Shown: positions 1 through 11,100 of the stretch, piece after piece
Layout of the letters: every line of letters starts with the position of its first letter
How positions within the stretch are numbered: the first letter of the stretch is position 1
Assembly (NCBI GenBank): GCA_040219295.1
Contig: JAVJST010000010.1
Span: 1 to 15,882, forward strand
Length of the DNA: 15,882 nucleotides
Direction of reading: 5' to 3'
Origin: JAVJST01 sp040219295
GTDB taxonomy: Bacteria > Pseudomonadota > Alphaproteobacteria > Rhodospirillales > Casp-alpha2
The notes under the pieces: generated by a model
Told to the model about the DNA's origin: nothing
Seen by the model: the letters and a program-made list of their open reading frames with translations, nothing else
The model's database searches: none
Program-made: the position numbers and the translations under genes

Positions 1-139
1 GATGGTTATGCCGGGCGACAACATCGCCATGACGGTGAACCTGATCGCGCCGATCGCCATGGACGACGGCCTGCGCTTCGCCATCCGCGAAGGCGGCCGC
101 ACCGTCGGCGCCGGCGTCGTCTCTTCGATCATCGAGTAA
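1..139 (+). CDS. tuf: Elongation factor Tu, 3' fragment (first tuf copy)
   Basis: This is the last 45 codons of EF-Tu, the GTPase that brings aminoacyl-tRNA to the ribosomal A site. The reading frame starts at base 2 and ends at TAA 137-139. The translated end carries the EF-Tu domain 3 signature: MVMPGDN at the start of the fragment, then a PIAMDDGLRFAIREGG block and GRTVGAGVVSSIIE at the C terminus. The GTPase domain lies outside the window. A second tuf copy begins at 15742, so the genome has the usual proteobacterial pair. This copy sits upstream of tRNA-Trp and secE, the position called tufB in E. coli. Third positions are rich in C (29 of 45 codons), unlike the start of the other copy. 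Identity is certain; the gene is incomplete only because the window cuts it. Confidence 0.97.
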   Translation, partial: MVMPGDNIAMTVNLIAPIAMDDGLRFAIREGGRTVGAGVVSSIIE

Positions 140-149
140 AGGTAAGCAG

Positions 150-173
150 CCCCGGCGCCCGCGAGCGCCGGGG
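150..173 (+). terminator. GC-rich hairpin after tuf, possible terminator or processing site
   Basis: A perfect 9-bp stem (CCCCGGCGC at 150-158 with GCGCCGGGG at 165-173) closes a 6-nt loop, starting 11 nt after the tuf stop codon. The stem is as strong as an intrinsic terminator stem, but the bases after it (CTTCGAACCCC) contain no T run. It may therefore be a weak terminator or attenuator, or simply protect the 3' end of tuf mRNA and mark the boundary before tRNA-Trp, which starts 24 nt later. The structure is seen directly; the function is inferred. Confidence 0.5.
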
Positions 174-196
174 CTTCGAACCCCTCGGCAGATCTT

Positions 197-272
<76 letters not shown>

Positions 273-273
273 C

Positions 274-302
274 TTCATAAAGGCGCTCCGGGTTCCTATA
301 TT
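274..302 (+). promoter_or_regulatory. Candidate promoter for secE-nusG
   Basis: TTCATA (274-279) and TATATT (297-302) are separated by 17 nt and match the sigma70 boxes at 4 of 6 and 5 of 6 positions. A start of transcription would fall about 30 nt before secE. The -10 box lies in the loop of a small hairpin (TCCGGG 287-292 with CCCGGG 303-308), so the same bases could form RNA structure in readthrough transcripts. This is a by-eye match directly after tRNA-Trp and could be chance. Confidence 0.35.
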
Positions 303-339
303 CCCGGGACACCGCAACGAGAAAGCATCGAGTCGATCC

Positions 340-537
340 ATGGCGAAGACGAATCCGGCGCAGTTCATCAAGGAAGTTCGGCAGGAAACCGCAAAGGTGA
401 CCTGGCCGAGCCGCAAGGAAACGTCGATATCGACGGGCATGGTGTTTTTCCTCGTGATCATCGCGGCGATCTTCTTCCTGATCGTCGATCAGATATTGGC
501 CTGGGGTGTGCAGAGCATCTTCGGCTTGGGAGGCTGA
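340..537 (+). CDS. secE: Preprotein translocase subunit SecE
   Basis: SecE is the small essential subunit of the SecYEG channel, which clamps SecY in the inner membrane during protein export. The 65-residue protein has a short cytoplasmic amphipathic part with the family motif VTWPSRKE (residues 20-27), then a single hydrophobic segment at about residues 32-55. This is the short one-segment form found in alphaproteobacteria and Gram-positives; E. coli SecE has three segments and about 127 residues. ATG 340 is chosen because the protein starts MAKTNPAQFIKEV, as in relatives. The ribosome-binding site is weak (GAG about 9 nt upstream). The stop codon is 1 nt before the nusG start, and its last codons supply the nusG Shine-Dalgarno sequence, so the two genes are translationally linked. 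Confidence 0.96.
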   Translation: MAKTNPAQFIKEVRQETAKVTWPSRKETSISTGMVFFLVIIAAIFFLIVDQILAWGVQSIFGLGG

Positions 538-538
538 C

Positions 539-1069
539 ATGAGCGCCAAATGGTACGTGGTGCACGCTTATTCGGGGTTCGAGAAGAAGGTCGCCCAGTC
601 GATCGAGGAACAGGCGCGTCAGGCGGGCATGGAGGACATGTTCGAGCGCGTTCTCGTGCCGATGGAGGAGATCGTCGAAATGCGCCGCGGGGCCAAGCAC
701 TCGGCTGAGCGCAAGTTCTTTCCGGGCTATGTCCTGGTCAAGATGGAAATGACCGACGAAACCTGGCACCTGGTCAAGAATACGCCGAAGGTCACCGGCT
801 TCCTTGGTGGCCAGGGCCGCCCGTCGCCGATTTCCGAGGAAGAGGCAAACCGCATTCTTCATCAGGTCGAGGAGGGCATTGAGCGTCCGAAGCCCTCAAT
901 CACCTTCGAGATCGGCGAACAGGTGCGTGTTTGCGACGGTCCGTTCAACTCGTTCAACGGTCTTGTCGAGGATGTCGACGACGAACGCGCGCGCCTCAAG
1001 GTTGCAGTTTCGATCTTCGGTCGCGCGACACCGGTCGAACTGGAGTACAGCCAGGTCGAAAAGCTTTGA
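539..1069 (+). CDS. nusG: Transcription termination/antitermination protein NusG
   Basis: NusG binds the RNA polymerase clamp, reduces pausing, and connects polymerase to Rho or to ribosomal protein S10. The 176-residue protein begins MSAKWYVVHAYSGFEKK. It has an N-terminal NGN domain (about 3-95, with FPGYVLV at 61-67) and a C-terminal KOW domain (about 124-176, with GEQVRVCDGPF and the following NGLVEDVD). The length is normal for the family. ATG 539 is preferred over the in-frame ATG 506, because the earlier start would add 11 non-conserved residues and overlap secE. GGGAGG at 528-533 is 5 nt before ATG 539. The gene follows secE by 1 nt, as in most bacteria. Confidence 0.98.
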   Translation: MSAKWYVVHAYSGFEKKVAQSIEEQARQAGMEDMFERVLVPMEEIVEMRRGAKHSAERKFFPGYVLVKMEMTDETWHLVKNTPKVTGFLGGQGRPSPISEEEANRILHQVEEGIERPKPSITFEIGEQVRVCDGPFNSFNGLVEDVDDERARLKVAVSIFGRATPVELEYSQVEKL

Positions 1070-1094
1070 TTTGGCTGCCGGCTGCCTTTATAGA
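1066..1094 (+). promoter_or_regulatory. Candidate promoter for rplK-rplA
   Basis: TTGATT (1066-1071, overlapping the nusG stop codon) and TATAGA (1089-1094) are 17 nt apart, each matching sigma70 consensus at 4 of 6 positions. Transcription would start near 1101 and give a leader of about 97 nt that contains the candidate L1 site. E. coli also has a promoter between nusG and rplK. The match is moderate and found by eye. Confidence 0.4.
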
Positions 1095-1118
1095 GGCGGC
1101 CGCCCTGTAAGGGGAAAC

Positions 1119-1149
1119 GTGTGGGAGGTCAGCCATGACCGGACCACGC
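1119..1149 (+). promoter_or_regulatory. Candidate ribosomal protein L1 binding site in the rplK leader
   Basis: An outer stem GTGG (1121-1124) with CCAC (1144-1147), extendable by two pairs to 1119-1149, encloses a GA/GGA asymmetric internal loop. An inner stem GGTCA (1127-1131) with TGACC (1136-1140) closes a 4-nt loop. L1 represses its own operon by binding the mRNA ahead of rplK at two short helices joined by an asymmetric loop that imitates its 23S rRNA site. Position and shape agree with that. A second hairpin (GCCGGA 1159-1164, TCCGGC 1168-1173) lies between it and the rplK ribosome-binding site. The match to L1 sites is from memory of the family, not an alignment. Confidence 0.55.
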
Positions 1150-1197
1150 ACTCGGTAAGCCGGAGTTTCCGGCGGAAAAATTAGGACTGAGAGAGAA

Positions 1198-1629
1198 ATG
1201 GCTAAGAAAATCCAAGGCTACATCAAGCTGCAGGTGCCGGCTGGCCAGGCCAACCCGTCACCGCCAATCGGCCCGGCCCTTGGTCAGGCCGGCCTCAACA
1301 TCATGGAATTCTGCAAGGCGTTCAACGCCGAGACGCAGAACATGGAGCAGGGCATGCCGATCCCGGTCGTGATCACGGCCTACGCGGATCGGACCTTTAG
1401 CTTCGTCACCAAGACGCCGCCGGCGAGCTACTTCCTGAAGAAGGCCGCGAAGCTTTCGAAGGGTGCGCAGAAAACCGGCTCGGAGATCGTCGGCAAGGTC
1501 ACCATGGCCCAGGTGCGCGAGATCGCTGAGGCGAAGATGGTCGACCTCAACGCGCACGACGTCGATCAGGCATCGAAGATGATCGCCGGGACCGCGCGGT
1601 CCATGGGCATCGAAGTGGTGGGAGGCTGA
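1198..1629 (+). CDS. rplK: 50S ribosomal protein L11
   Basis: L11 binds 23S rRNA at the GTPase-associated centre together with L10 and L7/L12, and is needed for EF-G function, release-factor action and the stringent response through RelA. The 143-residue length is typical. The N-terminal domain carries the conserved proline-rich SPPIGPALGQAGLNI at 21-35, the region tied to factor binding and thiostrepton sensitivity. The C-terminal rRNA-binding domain spans about 75-143 and contains IAGTARSMGIEV (129-140). ATG 1198 gives the standard MAKKIQGYIKLQVPAG start and is preceded by a purine-rich GAGAGAG site. It is co-transcribed with rplA: the rplK stop is 1 nt before the rplA ATG, and GGAGG (1621-1625) inside its last codons serves rplA. 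Confidence 0.98.
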   Translation: MAKKIQGYIKLQVPAGQANPSPPIGPALGQAGLNIMEFCKAFNAETQNMEQGMPIPVVITAYADRTFSFVTKTPPASYFLKKAAKLSKGAQKTGSEIVGKVTMAQVREIAEAKMVDLNAHDVDQASKMIAGTARSMGIEVVGG

Positions 1630-1630
1630 T

Positions 1631-2326
1631 ATGGCACACAAGGGAAAACGTTATGCGGCCGCCCGCGAGGGTATCGATCGCGACGCCTTCTATCCGCTCG
1701 CCGAGGCCGTCAAGATGGTGAAGAGCAAGGCCGGCGCTAAATTTGACGAGACCATCGAGGTCGCCGTCAACCTGGGTGTTGATCCGCGCCACGCCGATCA
1801 AATGGTCCGCGGCACGGTTTCGCTGCCGCACGGCACAGGCAAGTCGCTTCGCATAGCCGTGTTCGCCAAGGGCGACAAGGCCGCGGAAGCTGAGGCCGCG
1901 GGGGCCGACGTCGTCGGCGCCGAGGACCTGATGGAAAGGATGCAGGGCGGTGATCTGAATTTCGATCGCTGCATCGCGACGCCTGACATGATGGCCGTCG
2001 TCGGCCGGCTCGGTAAGATTCTCGGTCCGAAGGGGCTGATGCCGAACCCGAAACTTGGCACCGTTACGATGGACGTGAAGGGCGCCGTCGAGGCCGCCAA
2101 GGCAGGTCAGATCGAGTTCCGCGTCGAAAAGGCGGGAATCGTTCATGCCGGCGTCGGCAAGGCGAGCTTCTCAGAACAGGCGATTACCGAGAATGTTGCC
2201 TCGGTGATCGAGGCTTTGAATCGGGCGAAACCGAGCGGCGCGAAGGGAACCTACATGAAGAAGGTTTCCATCAGCTCAACGATGGGTCCGGGCGTGCGGG
2301 TTGACCTAGCATCGATTGCCGGTTAA
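1631..2326 (+). CDS. rplA: 50S ribosomal protein L1
   Basis: L1 forms the mobile L1 stalk of the large subunit, which helps release deacylated tRNA from the E site, and it is also the translational repressor of the rplK-rplA mRNA. The protein has 231 residues, the normal length. The family signature LGKILGPKGLMPNPKLGT lies at 127-144, and the C-terminal STMGPGVRVD at 216-225; the central domain has GTVSLPHGTGKSLRIAVFAKG at about 61-81. ATG 1631 follows the rplK stop codon by 1 nt, with GGAGG 5 nt upstream, which suggests translational coupling so that repression at the upstream L1 site would silence both genes. The 3' end also holds a candidate promoter for the next genes. Confidence 0.98.
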   Translation: MAHKGKRYAAAREGIDRDAFYPLAEAVKMVKSKAGAKFDETIEVAVNLGVDPRHADQMVRGTVSLPHGTGKSLRIAVFAKGDKAAEAEAAGADVVGAEDLMERMQGGDLNFDRCIATPDMMAVVGRLGKILGPKGLMPNPKLGTVTMDVKGAVEAAKAGQIEFRVEKAGIVHAGVGKASFSEQAITENVASVIEALNRAKPSGAKGTYMKKVSISSTMGPGVRVDLASIAG

Positions 2327-2328
2327 AT
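2301..2328 (+). promoter_or_regulatory. Candidate promoter for rplJ-rplL-rpoBC at the end of rplA
   Basis: TTGACC (2301-2306, 5 of 6 consensus) is followed after 16 nt by TTAAAT (2323-2328, 4 of 6); reading the second box one base later gives 17 nt but a poorer match. Transcription would begin near 2335, just before the hairpins and the L10 leader. E. coli has its L10 promoter in the same rplA-rplJ region. The -35 box lies in the last rplA codons, so coding constraint alone could explain it. Confidence 0.35.
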
Positions 2329-2348
2329 CGTGCACCGAAAATAGAATT

Positions 2349-2394
2349 CCCGGTGGAAGTCCTCCGGGTCTAAGGGGGGCCGGCAACGGCCCCC
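2349..2394 (+). promoter_or_regulatory. Two tandem hairpins ahead of the L10 leader
   Basis: The first stem is CCCGG (2349-2353) with CCGGG (2364-2368) around a 10-nt loop. The second is GGGGGCC (2375-2381) with GGCCCCC (2388-2394) around GGCAAC. The second is very GC-rich but has no T run after it, so a standard intrinsic terminator is unlikely. They may belong to the leader fold or act as a weak attenuator for transcripts reading through from rplA. Confidence 0.45.
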
Positions 2395-2397
2395 AAC

Positions 2398-2477
2398 CTG
2401 TCCAAGACAGTAGGTATTTCAGGTAACTATCTGAAATTTAAGGCCCAATTAAGAGAGAAGGGCGCCTGCCGAGACAG
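2398..2477 (+). promoter_or_regulatory. L10 leader: binding site for the L10-L7/L12 complex
   Basis: The L10(L12)4 complex represses its own synthesis by binding a kink-turn-containing leader ahead of rplJ. The conserved GTCCAAGAC core is present at 2400-2408. The outer stem is CTGTC (2398-2402) with GACAG (2473-2477). The second stem is GTAGGT (2410-2415) with GCCTGC (2464-2469). Inside the junction are a hairpin ATTTCAG (2416-2422)/CTGAAAT (2431-2437), a TTAA segment just after it, and GCCC (2443-2446)/GGGC (2460-2463). This reproduces the E. coli rplJ leader, including the AGAC on the 3' strand. It matches the Rfam L10_leader family by pattern and position. Confidence 0.85.
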
Positions 2478-2695
2478 ATTGAACCGTTTTTCGTCGCTGT
2501 TTCGCGAATGCGAATGCGGCTGCAAAACGGCTTGAACTGTTGCACTGGACAGGCGAGCCGGCCCTGAGCGGTCAAGTCGCCAAGCCTCGTAGAGGCATCC
2601 AGGCGGCCGCTGATCAGGGCCATTGAGCAACGGTTCCGTCGTCCCGGTCAACATGCGACCGGTTAGACGGTACCCAAGTGAAACTGGAGACGAAA
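2478..2695 (+). promoter_or_regulatory. Structured distal part of the rplJ leader
   Basis: No gene is seen in these 218 bases, but they hold several stems. CCGTTTT (2484-2490) pairs with AAAACGG (2524-2530), with an inner TTCGC/GCGAA hairpin at 2501-2514. A long interrupted hairpin spans 2560-2621: GGCCCTGA/TCAGGGCC, then GCGG/CCGC, CGCC/GGCG and GCCTC/GAGGC, about 21 pairs in all. A third hairpin, CCGTC (2636-2640)/GACGG (2666-2670) with inner CCGGTC/GACCGG, ends 15 nt before the GGAG ribosome-binding site at 2685-2688. Role unproven; probably part of the L10 control region or an mRNA-processing site. Confidence 0.55.
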
Positions 2696-3214
2696 GTGGA
2701 TAGAGTAGCCAAAGAGCAACTTGTCTCCGACCTGCACACTGTGTTCGAGGGTTCGTCCAGCGTCGTCGTCACCCACTATATCGGGTTGTCGGTGGCGGAG
2801 ATGGGCGAACTCCGCGGCCAGATGCGCGAAGCTGGTGCCAGCTTCAAGGTCACAAAGAACCGTCTCACGCGGCTCGCCCTGGCAGGCACGAAGTTCGAGG
2901 GTTTGTCGGATCTGTTTACCGGTCCGACGGCAATCGCCTACGCGGACGACCCCGTTGCCGCAGCGAAGGCGGTTGTCGGTTTCTCCAAGAAGAACGAGAA
3001 GCTCGTTGTTCTTGGTGGCGCCGTCGGTGACGAGCAACTTGACGTCGAAGGCGTCAATGCACTCGCTACGCTGCCGTCCCTTGATGAACTTCGCGCCAAG
3101 CTTGTCGGTCTGCTGTCGACCCCGGCCACCCGCGTGGCTGGTGTGCTGCAGGCGCCGGCCGGCCAGGTCGCTCGCGTCATTTCGGCGCGCAGCGAACAAG
3201 GCGAAGCTGCCTGA
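2696..3214 (+). CDS. rplJ: 50S ribosomal protein L10
   Basis: L10 anchors the L7/L12 dimers to the ribosome stalk base, and with them represses its own mRNA. I choose GTG 2696, giving 172 residues beginning MDRVAKEQLVSDL, the usual alphaproteobacterial length and start. GGAG at 2685-2688 is correctly spaced before it. The upstream in-frame GTG at 2678 would add six residues not found in the family and would include the ribosome-binding site. The N-terminal rRNA-binding domain shows HYIGLSVAEMGELR (27-40) and KVTKNRL (51-57). The C-terminal helix that holds L7/L12 spans about 133-172. rplL follows after 42 nt. The GTG start plus the long leader suits a gene under strong translational control. 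Confidence 0.96.
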   Translation: MDRVAKEQLVSDLHTVFEGSSSVVVTHYIGLSVAEMGELRGQMREAGASFKVTKNRLTRLALAGTKFEGLSDLFTGPTAIAYADDPVAAAKAVVGFSKKNEKLVVLGGAVGDEQLDVEGVNALATLPSLDELRAKLVGLLSTPATRVAGVLQAPAGQVARVISARSEQGEAA

Positions 3215-3256
3215 GATAACGATCTAGTAACGTTCAAGCCGTAGGAGAATTTTAAC

Positions 3257-3640
3257 ATGGCTGATCTTGAAAAAATTGCCGACGACCTCTCGAATCTGAC
3301 CGTGATGGAGGCCGCCGAGCTTTCGAAGATGCTTGAAGAGAAGTGGGGCGTTTCTGCCGCGGCGCCGGTCGCCGTTGCCGCCGCTCCGGGTGCCGCCGCC
3401 GGTGGCGACGCCGCTGTTGCCGAAGAGAAGGACGAGTTTGAAATCGTTCTCGCTGCGGCCGGCGACAAGAAGATCAACGTGATCAAGGAAGTCCGGACCA
3501 TCACCGGTCTGGGCCTCAAGGAAGCCAAGGATCTCGTCGAGTCCGCTCCGAAGTCGCTCAAAGAGGGCGTCAAGAAGGAAGAGGCCGAAGAGATCAAGAA
3601 GAAGCTGGAAGAAGCCGGCGCTACCGTCGAGCTCAAGTAA
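3257..3640 (+). CDS. rplL: 50S ribosomal protein L7/L12
   Basis: L7/L12 is the only multicopy ribosomal protein. Its dimers on L10 form the flexible stalk that recruits EF-Tu, EF-G, IF2 and RF3 and stimulates their GTPase activity. The 127-residue protein shows the three expected parts: an N-terminal dimerisation and L10-binding domain (about 1-32), an Ala/Pro/Gly-rich hinge (33-57), and a C-terminal factor-binding domain (58-127) with KINVIKEVRTITGLGLKEAK at 72-91. ATG 3257 has AGGAG at 3243-3247. More L7/L12 than L10 is needed, and the strong ribosome-binding site fits that. A strong hairpin 14 nt after the stop codon may separate rplL from rpoB expression. Confidence 0.98.
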   Translation: MADLEKIADDLSNLTVMEAAELSKMLEEKWGVSAAAPVAVAAAPGAAAGGDAAVAEEKDEFEIVLAAAGDKKINVIKEVRTITGLGLKEAKDLVESAPKSLKEGVKKEEAEEIKKKLEEAGATVELK

Positions 3641-3654
3641 GCTATCAGCGGAAT

Positions 3655-3683
3655 GGAGCGGCGGGCCGATGGCCCGTCGCTCC
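3655..3683 (+). terminator. Strong hairpin after rplL: probable attenuator or RNase III site
   Basis: A 13-bp stem (GGAGCGGCGGGCC at 3655-3667 with GGCCCGTCGCTCC at 3671-3683, one G-T pair) closes a 3-nt GAT loop. It starts 14 nt after the rplL stop codon. No T run follows. In E. coli the rplL-rpoB spacer contains a partial terminator and an RNase III cleavage site that lower polymerase-subunit output relative to ribosomal proteins, and this hairpin is in the matching place. Which of the two functions applies cannot be told from sequence. Confidence 0.6.
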
Positions 3684-3934
3684 GGCCGCGTTGGTCTGCG
3701 CGCTTTGCGTGGGCCGGATGTAGTGCAGACCGTCGGGACATTTTGGTCCCGTCGCCAAGACGATGCCGCAGCATTCACCCGAATAGGCTTGCCGTAGCCG
3801 GGAAACGTGAATGCCGATCGATCCGGAACCGTTCGCCAGAACGAACTTTCGGGTCAAACAGCGGAGATCGACGCGACCGGGTTCGGTAACCGGTCGAGCG
3901 TCGGCTCCCACAGCGGATGTTACGAGGAAAATTG
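3684..3934 (+). other. Hairpin-rich rplL-rpoB spacer and rpoB 5' leader
   Basis: No credible gene lies here. Stems seen in order are: GGTCTGC (3693-3699)/GCAGACC (3725-3731) with an inner GCGC/GCGT hairpin; CGGGAC (3734-3739)/GTCCCG (3746-3751); GCATTCAC (3771-3778)/GTGAATGC (3807-3814) with an inner GGCT/AGCC; CGTTC (3830-3834)/GAACG (3839-3843); and CGACCGG (3874-3880)/CCGGTCG (3890-3896). All long stems are perfect. No convincing promoter was found. The last 38 nt before the ATG lack a strong stem and carry the GAGGAAA ribosome-binding site (3924-3930). Confidence 0.6.
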
Positions 3935-8101
<4,167 letters not shown>

Positions 8102-8130
8102 TCACCCGGAACGCCTGAAGGAGACAGACA

Positions 8131-11100
8131 ATGAATGAACTGACACGTATTTTCGGCCAGCCGAACCAGCAACAGTTCGACGAGATCCAGATCTCGATTG
8201 CGTCGCCCGAGCGCATCCGGTCGTGGTCGTTCGGTGAGATCAAGAAGCCCGAGACCATCAACTACCGGACGTTCAAACCGGAACGCGATGGTCTTTTCTG
8301 CGCCCGTATCTTCGGTCCGACCAAGGATTACGAGTGCCTGTGCGGCAAGTACAAGCGCATGAAGTACAAGGGCATCACGTGCGAAAAGTGCGGCGTCGAG
8401 GTGACGCTGCAGAAGGTGCGGCGCGAACGCATGGGGCACATAGAGCTCGCCTCGCCGGTTGCGCACATCTGGTTCCTGAAGTCGCTGCCGAGCCGCGTTG
8501 GTCTGCTGCTCGACATGACCCTCAAGGATCTGGAGCGGGTCCTTTACTTTGAGAACTACGTGGTCGTCGAACCTGGTCTGACCCCGCTCAAGCTTCACGA
8601 GATGCTGACCGAGGAAGCCTACCAGCGCGCTCTTGACGAGTACGGTGACGACTCGTTTACCGTTGGCATCGGCGCCGAGGCGATCCGCGACATGCTGTCG
8701 GCGATTGATCTCGAAGAGGAAGAAGTCACCCTGCGCGAGGAGCTTCGCGAGACGTCGTCAGAGGCGAAACGCAAGAAACTGGTCAAGCGACTCAAGCTGG
8801 TTGAGGCCTTCATCACATCGGGCGCACGTCCTGAATGGATGATCCTCGAGGTCATTCCAGTCATTCCGCCCGAACTGCGCCCGCTGGTGCCGCTCGACGG
8901 CGGCCGCTTCGCGACCTCCGACCTGAATGATCTCTATCGTCGCGTCATCAACCGGAATAACCGTCTGAAGCGTCTGATCGAACTGCGCGCACCCGACATC
9001 ATCGTGCGCAACGAGAAACGCATGCTCCAGGAATCGGTCGACGCCTTGTTCGACAACGGGCGTCGCGGCCGTGCGATTACCGGCGCCAACAAACGCCCGC
9101 TCAAGTCGCTATCGGACATGCTCAAGGGCAAGCAGGGCCGGTTCCGTCAGAACCTGCTCGGCAAGCGCGTCGACTACTCCGGCCGTTCGGTCATCGTCGT
9201 CGGTCCGGAGCTCAAGCTGCATCAGTGCGGCCTGCCCAAGAAGATGGCACTCGAACTGTTCAAGCCGTTTATCTACTCGAAGCTAGAGCTGTACGGCATG
9301 GCGACCACCATCAAGGCCGCCAAACGCATGCTGGAGAAGGAGCGTCCGGAAGTCTGGGATATCCTCGAAGAGGTCATCCGCGAGCATCCGGTTCTGCTAA
9401 ATCGCGCGCCGACGCTTCACCGTCTCGGCATTCAGGCGTTCGAGCCGGTGCTGGTCGAGGGCAAGGCAATCCAGCTGCATCCGCTGGTCTGCGCCGCGTT
9501 CAATGCCGACTTCGACGGCGACCAAATGGCCGTTCACGTGCCGCTATCGCTCGAGGCACAACTCGAAGCGCGCGTGCTCATGATGTCGACCAACAACATC
9601 TTGAGCCCGGCGAACGGCAAGCCGATCATCGTGCCCAGCCAGGACATCGTTCTCGGCCTGTACTACCTGTCGCTCGAGGAAGAGGGCGCGCTGGGCGAGG
9701 GCATGGCGTTCCTCGATATCGGCGAAGTGCAGCAGGCGTTGGATGCCGGCGTCCTCTCTCTGCATGCCAAGATTCAGTGCCGTTACGAAGGCGTCGATGC
9801 CGAGGGCAACCCGGAGACCCGTCGTATCGAAACCACGGCCGGCCGCATGCTGCTGTCAGATATCCTGCCGCGTCACCAGAACATCTCTCTCGATCTGATC
9901 AACCGGTTGCTGACCAAGCGTGAGATTACGAATGTGATCGACGAGGTCTACCGCCATTGCGGTCAGAAGGAGACGGTTATCTTCTGTGACCGTATGATGG
10001 GTCTAGGTTTCAGCCATGCCTGCCGCGCGGGCATCTCGTTCGGCAAGGACGATCTGGTCGTGCCGGAAGAGAAGGAAGCCTTCGTCCAGGAAACCGAGAA
10101 CATGGTCAAGGAGTTCGAGCAGCAGTATCTCGACGGCCTGATCACGCAGGGCGAAAAGTACAACAAGGTAGTCGACGCCTGGTCGCATTGCACGGACCGG
10201 GTCGCCGACGCGATGATGCGTAAGATCGCCAACCCGAAGCCGGGCGAGCCCGTCAACTCGGTCTACATGATGGCGCACTCAGGTGCCCGTGGTTCGGCAG
10301 CGCAGATGAAGCAGCTCGCCGGCATGCGCGGCCTGATGGCCAAGCCGTCGGGCGAGATCATCGAAACGCCGATTATCGCCAACTTCAAGGAGGGCCTCTC
10401 GGTGCTCGAGTACTTCAACTCGACCCACGGTGCCCGCAAGGGGCTGGCGGATACGGCGCTCAAGACGGCCAATTCGGGGTATCTCACCCGACGTCTCGTC
10501 GACGTCGCACAGGACTGCATCATCAACGAGCACGACTGCGGAACCACCAACGGCATCACCATTGCCGCCGTCGTCGAGGGTGGCGAGGTTATCTCGCCGC
10601 TCAGCGAACGGATTCTCGGCCGCACGCCGTGCGAGGACGTGCTGCATCCGTCGACCAATGAAGTGCTGGCCAAGGCCGGCGAGTTGATCGGTGAGGAAGA
10701 GTCCATCGCGATCGAGGAAGCGGAGGTCGTTTCGGTCAAGATTCGCTCGGCGCTGACCTGCGAAACGCTCAACGGCGTTTGCGGGGCCTGCTACGGACGC
10801 GATCTCGCACGGGGCACCAAGGTCAATGTCGGCGAAGCGGTTGGCGTCATCGCTGCTCAGTCGATCGGCGAGCCCGGCACTCAGCTGACAATGCGGACGT
10901 TCCACATCGGTGGCGCGGCCCAGCGCGGGGCGGAGCAGTCAAAGATCGAGGCGGTTACCGACGCCAAGGTCAATCTGGCAAACTGCTCGACGGTCAAGGA
11001 CTCGAAGGGCGTTCAGATCGTCATGAGCCGCAACGCGGAAATGAACCTGATCGACGATCAGGGCCGTGACCGTGCGCGTCACCGCATTCCTTACGGCGCC

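Noticed and set aside
3653..3889. A 78-codon open frame in the rplL-rpoB spacer
   Set aside because: The region is explained by RNA stems, the frame has no ribosome-binding site, and the translation is Arg- and Ser-rich without similarity to anything I recognise.
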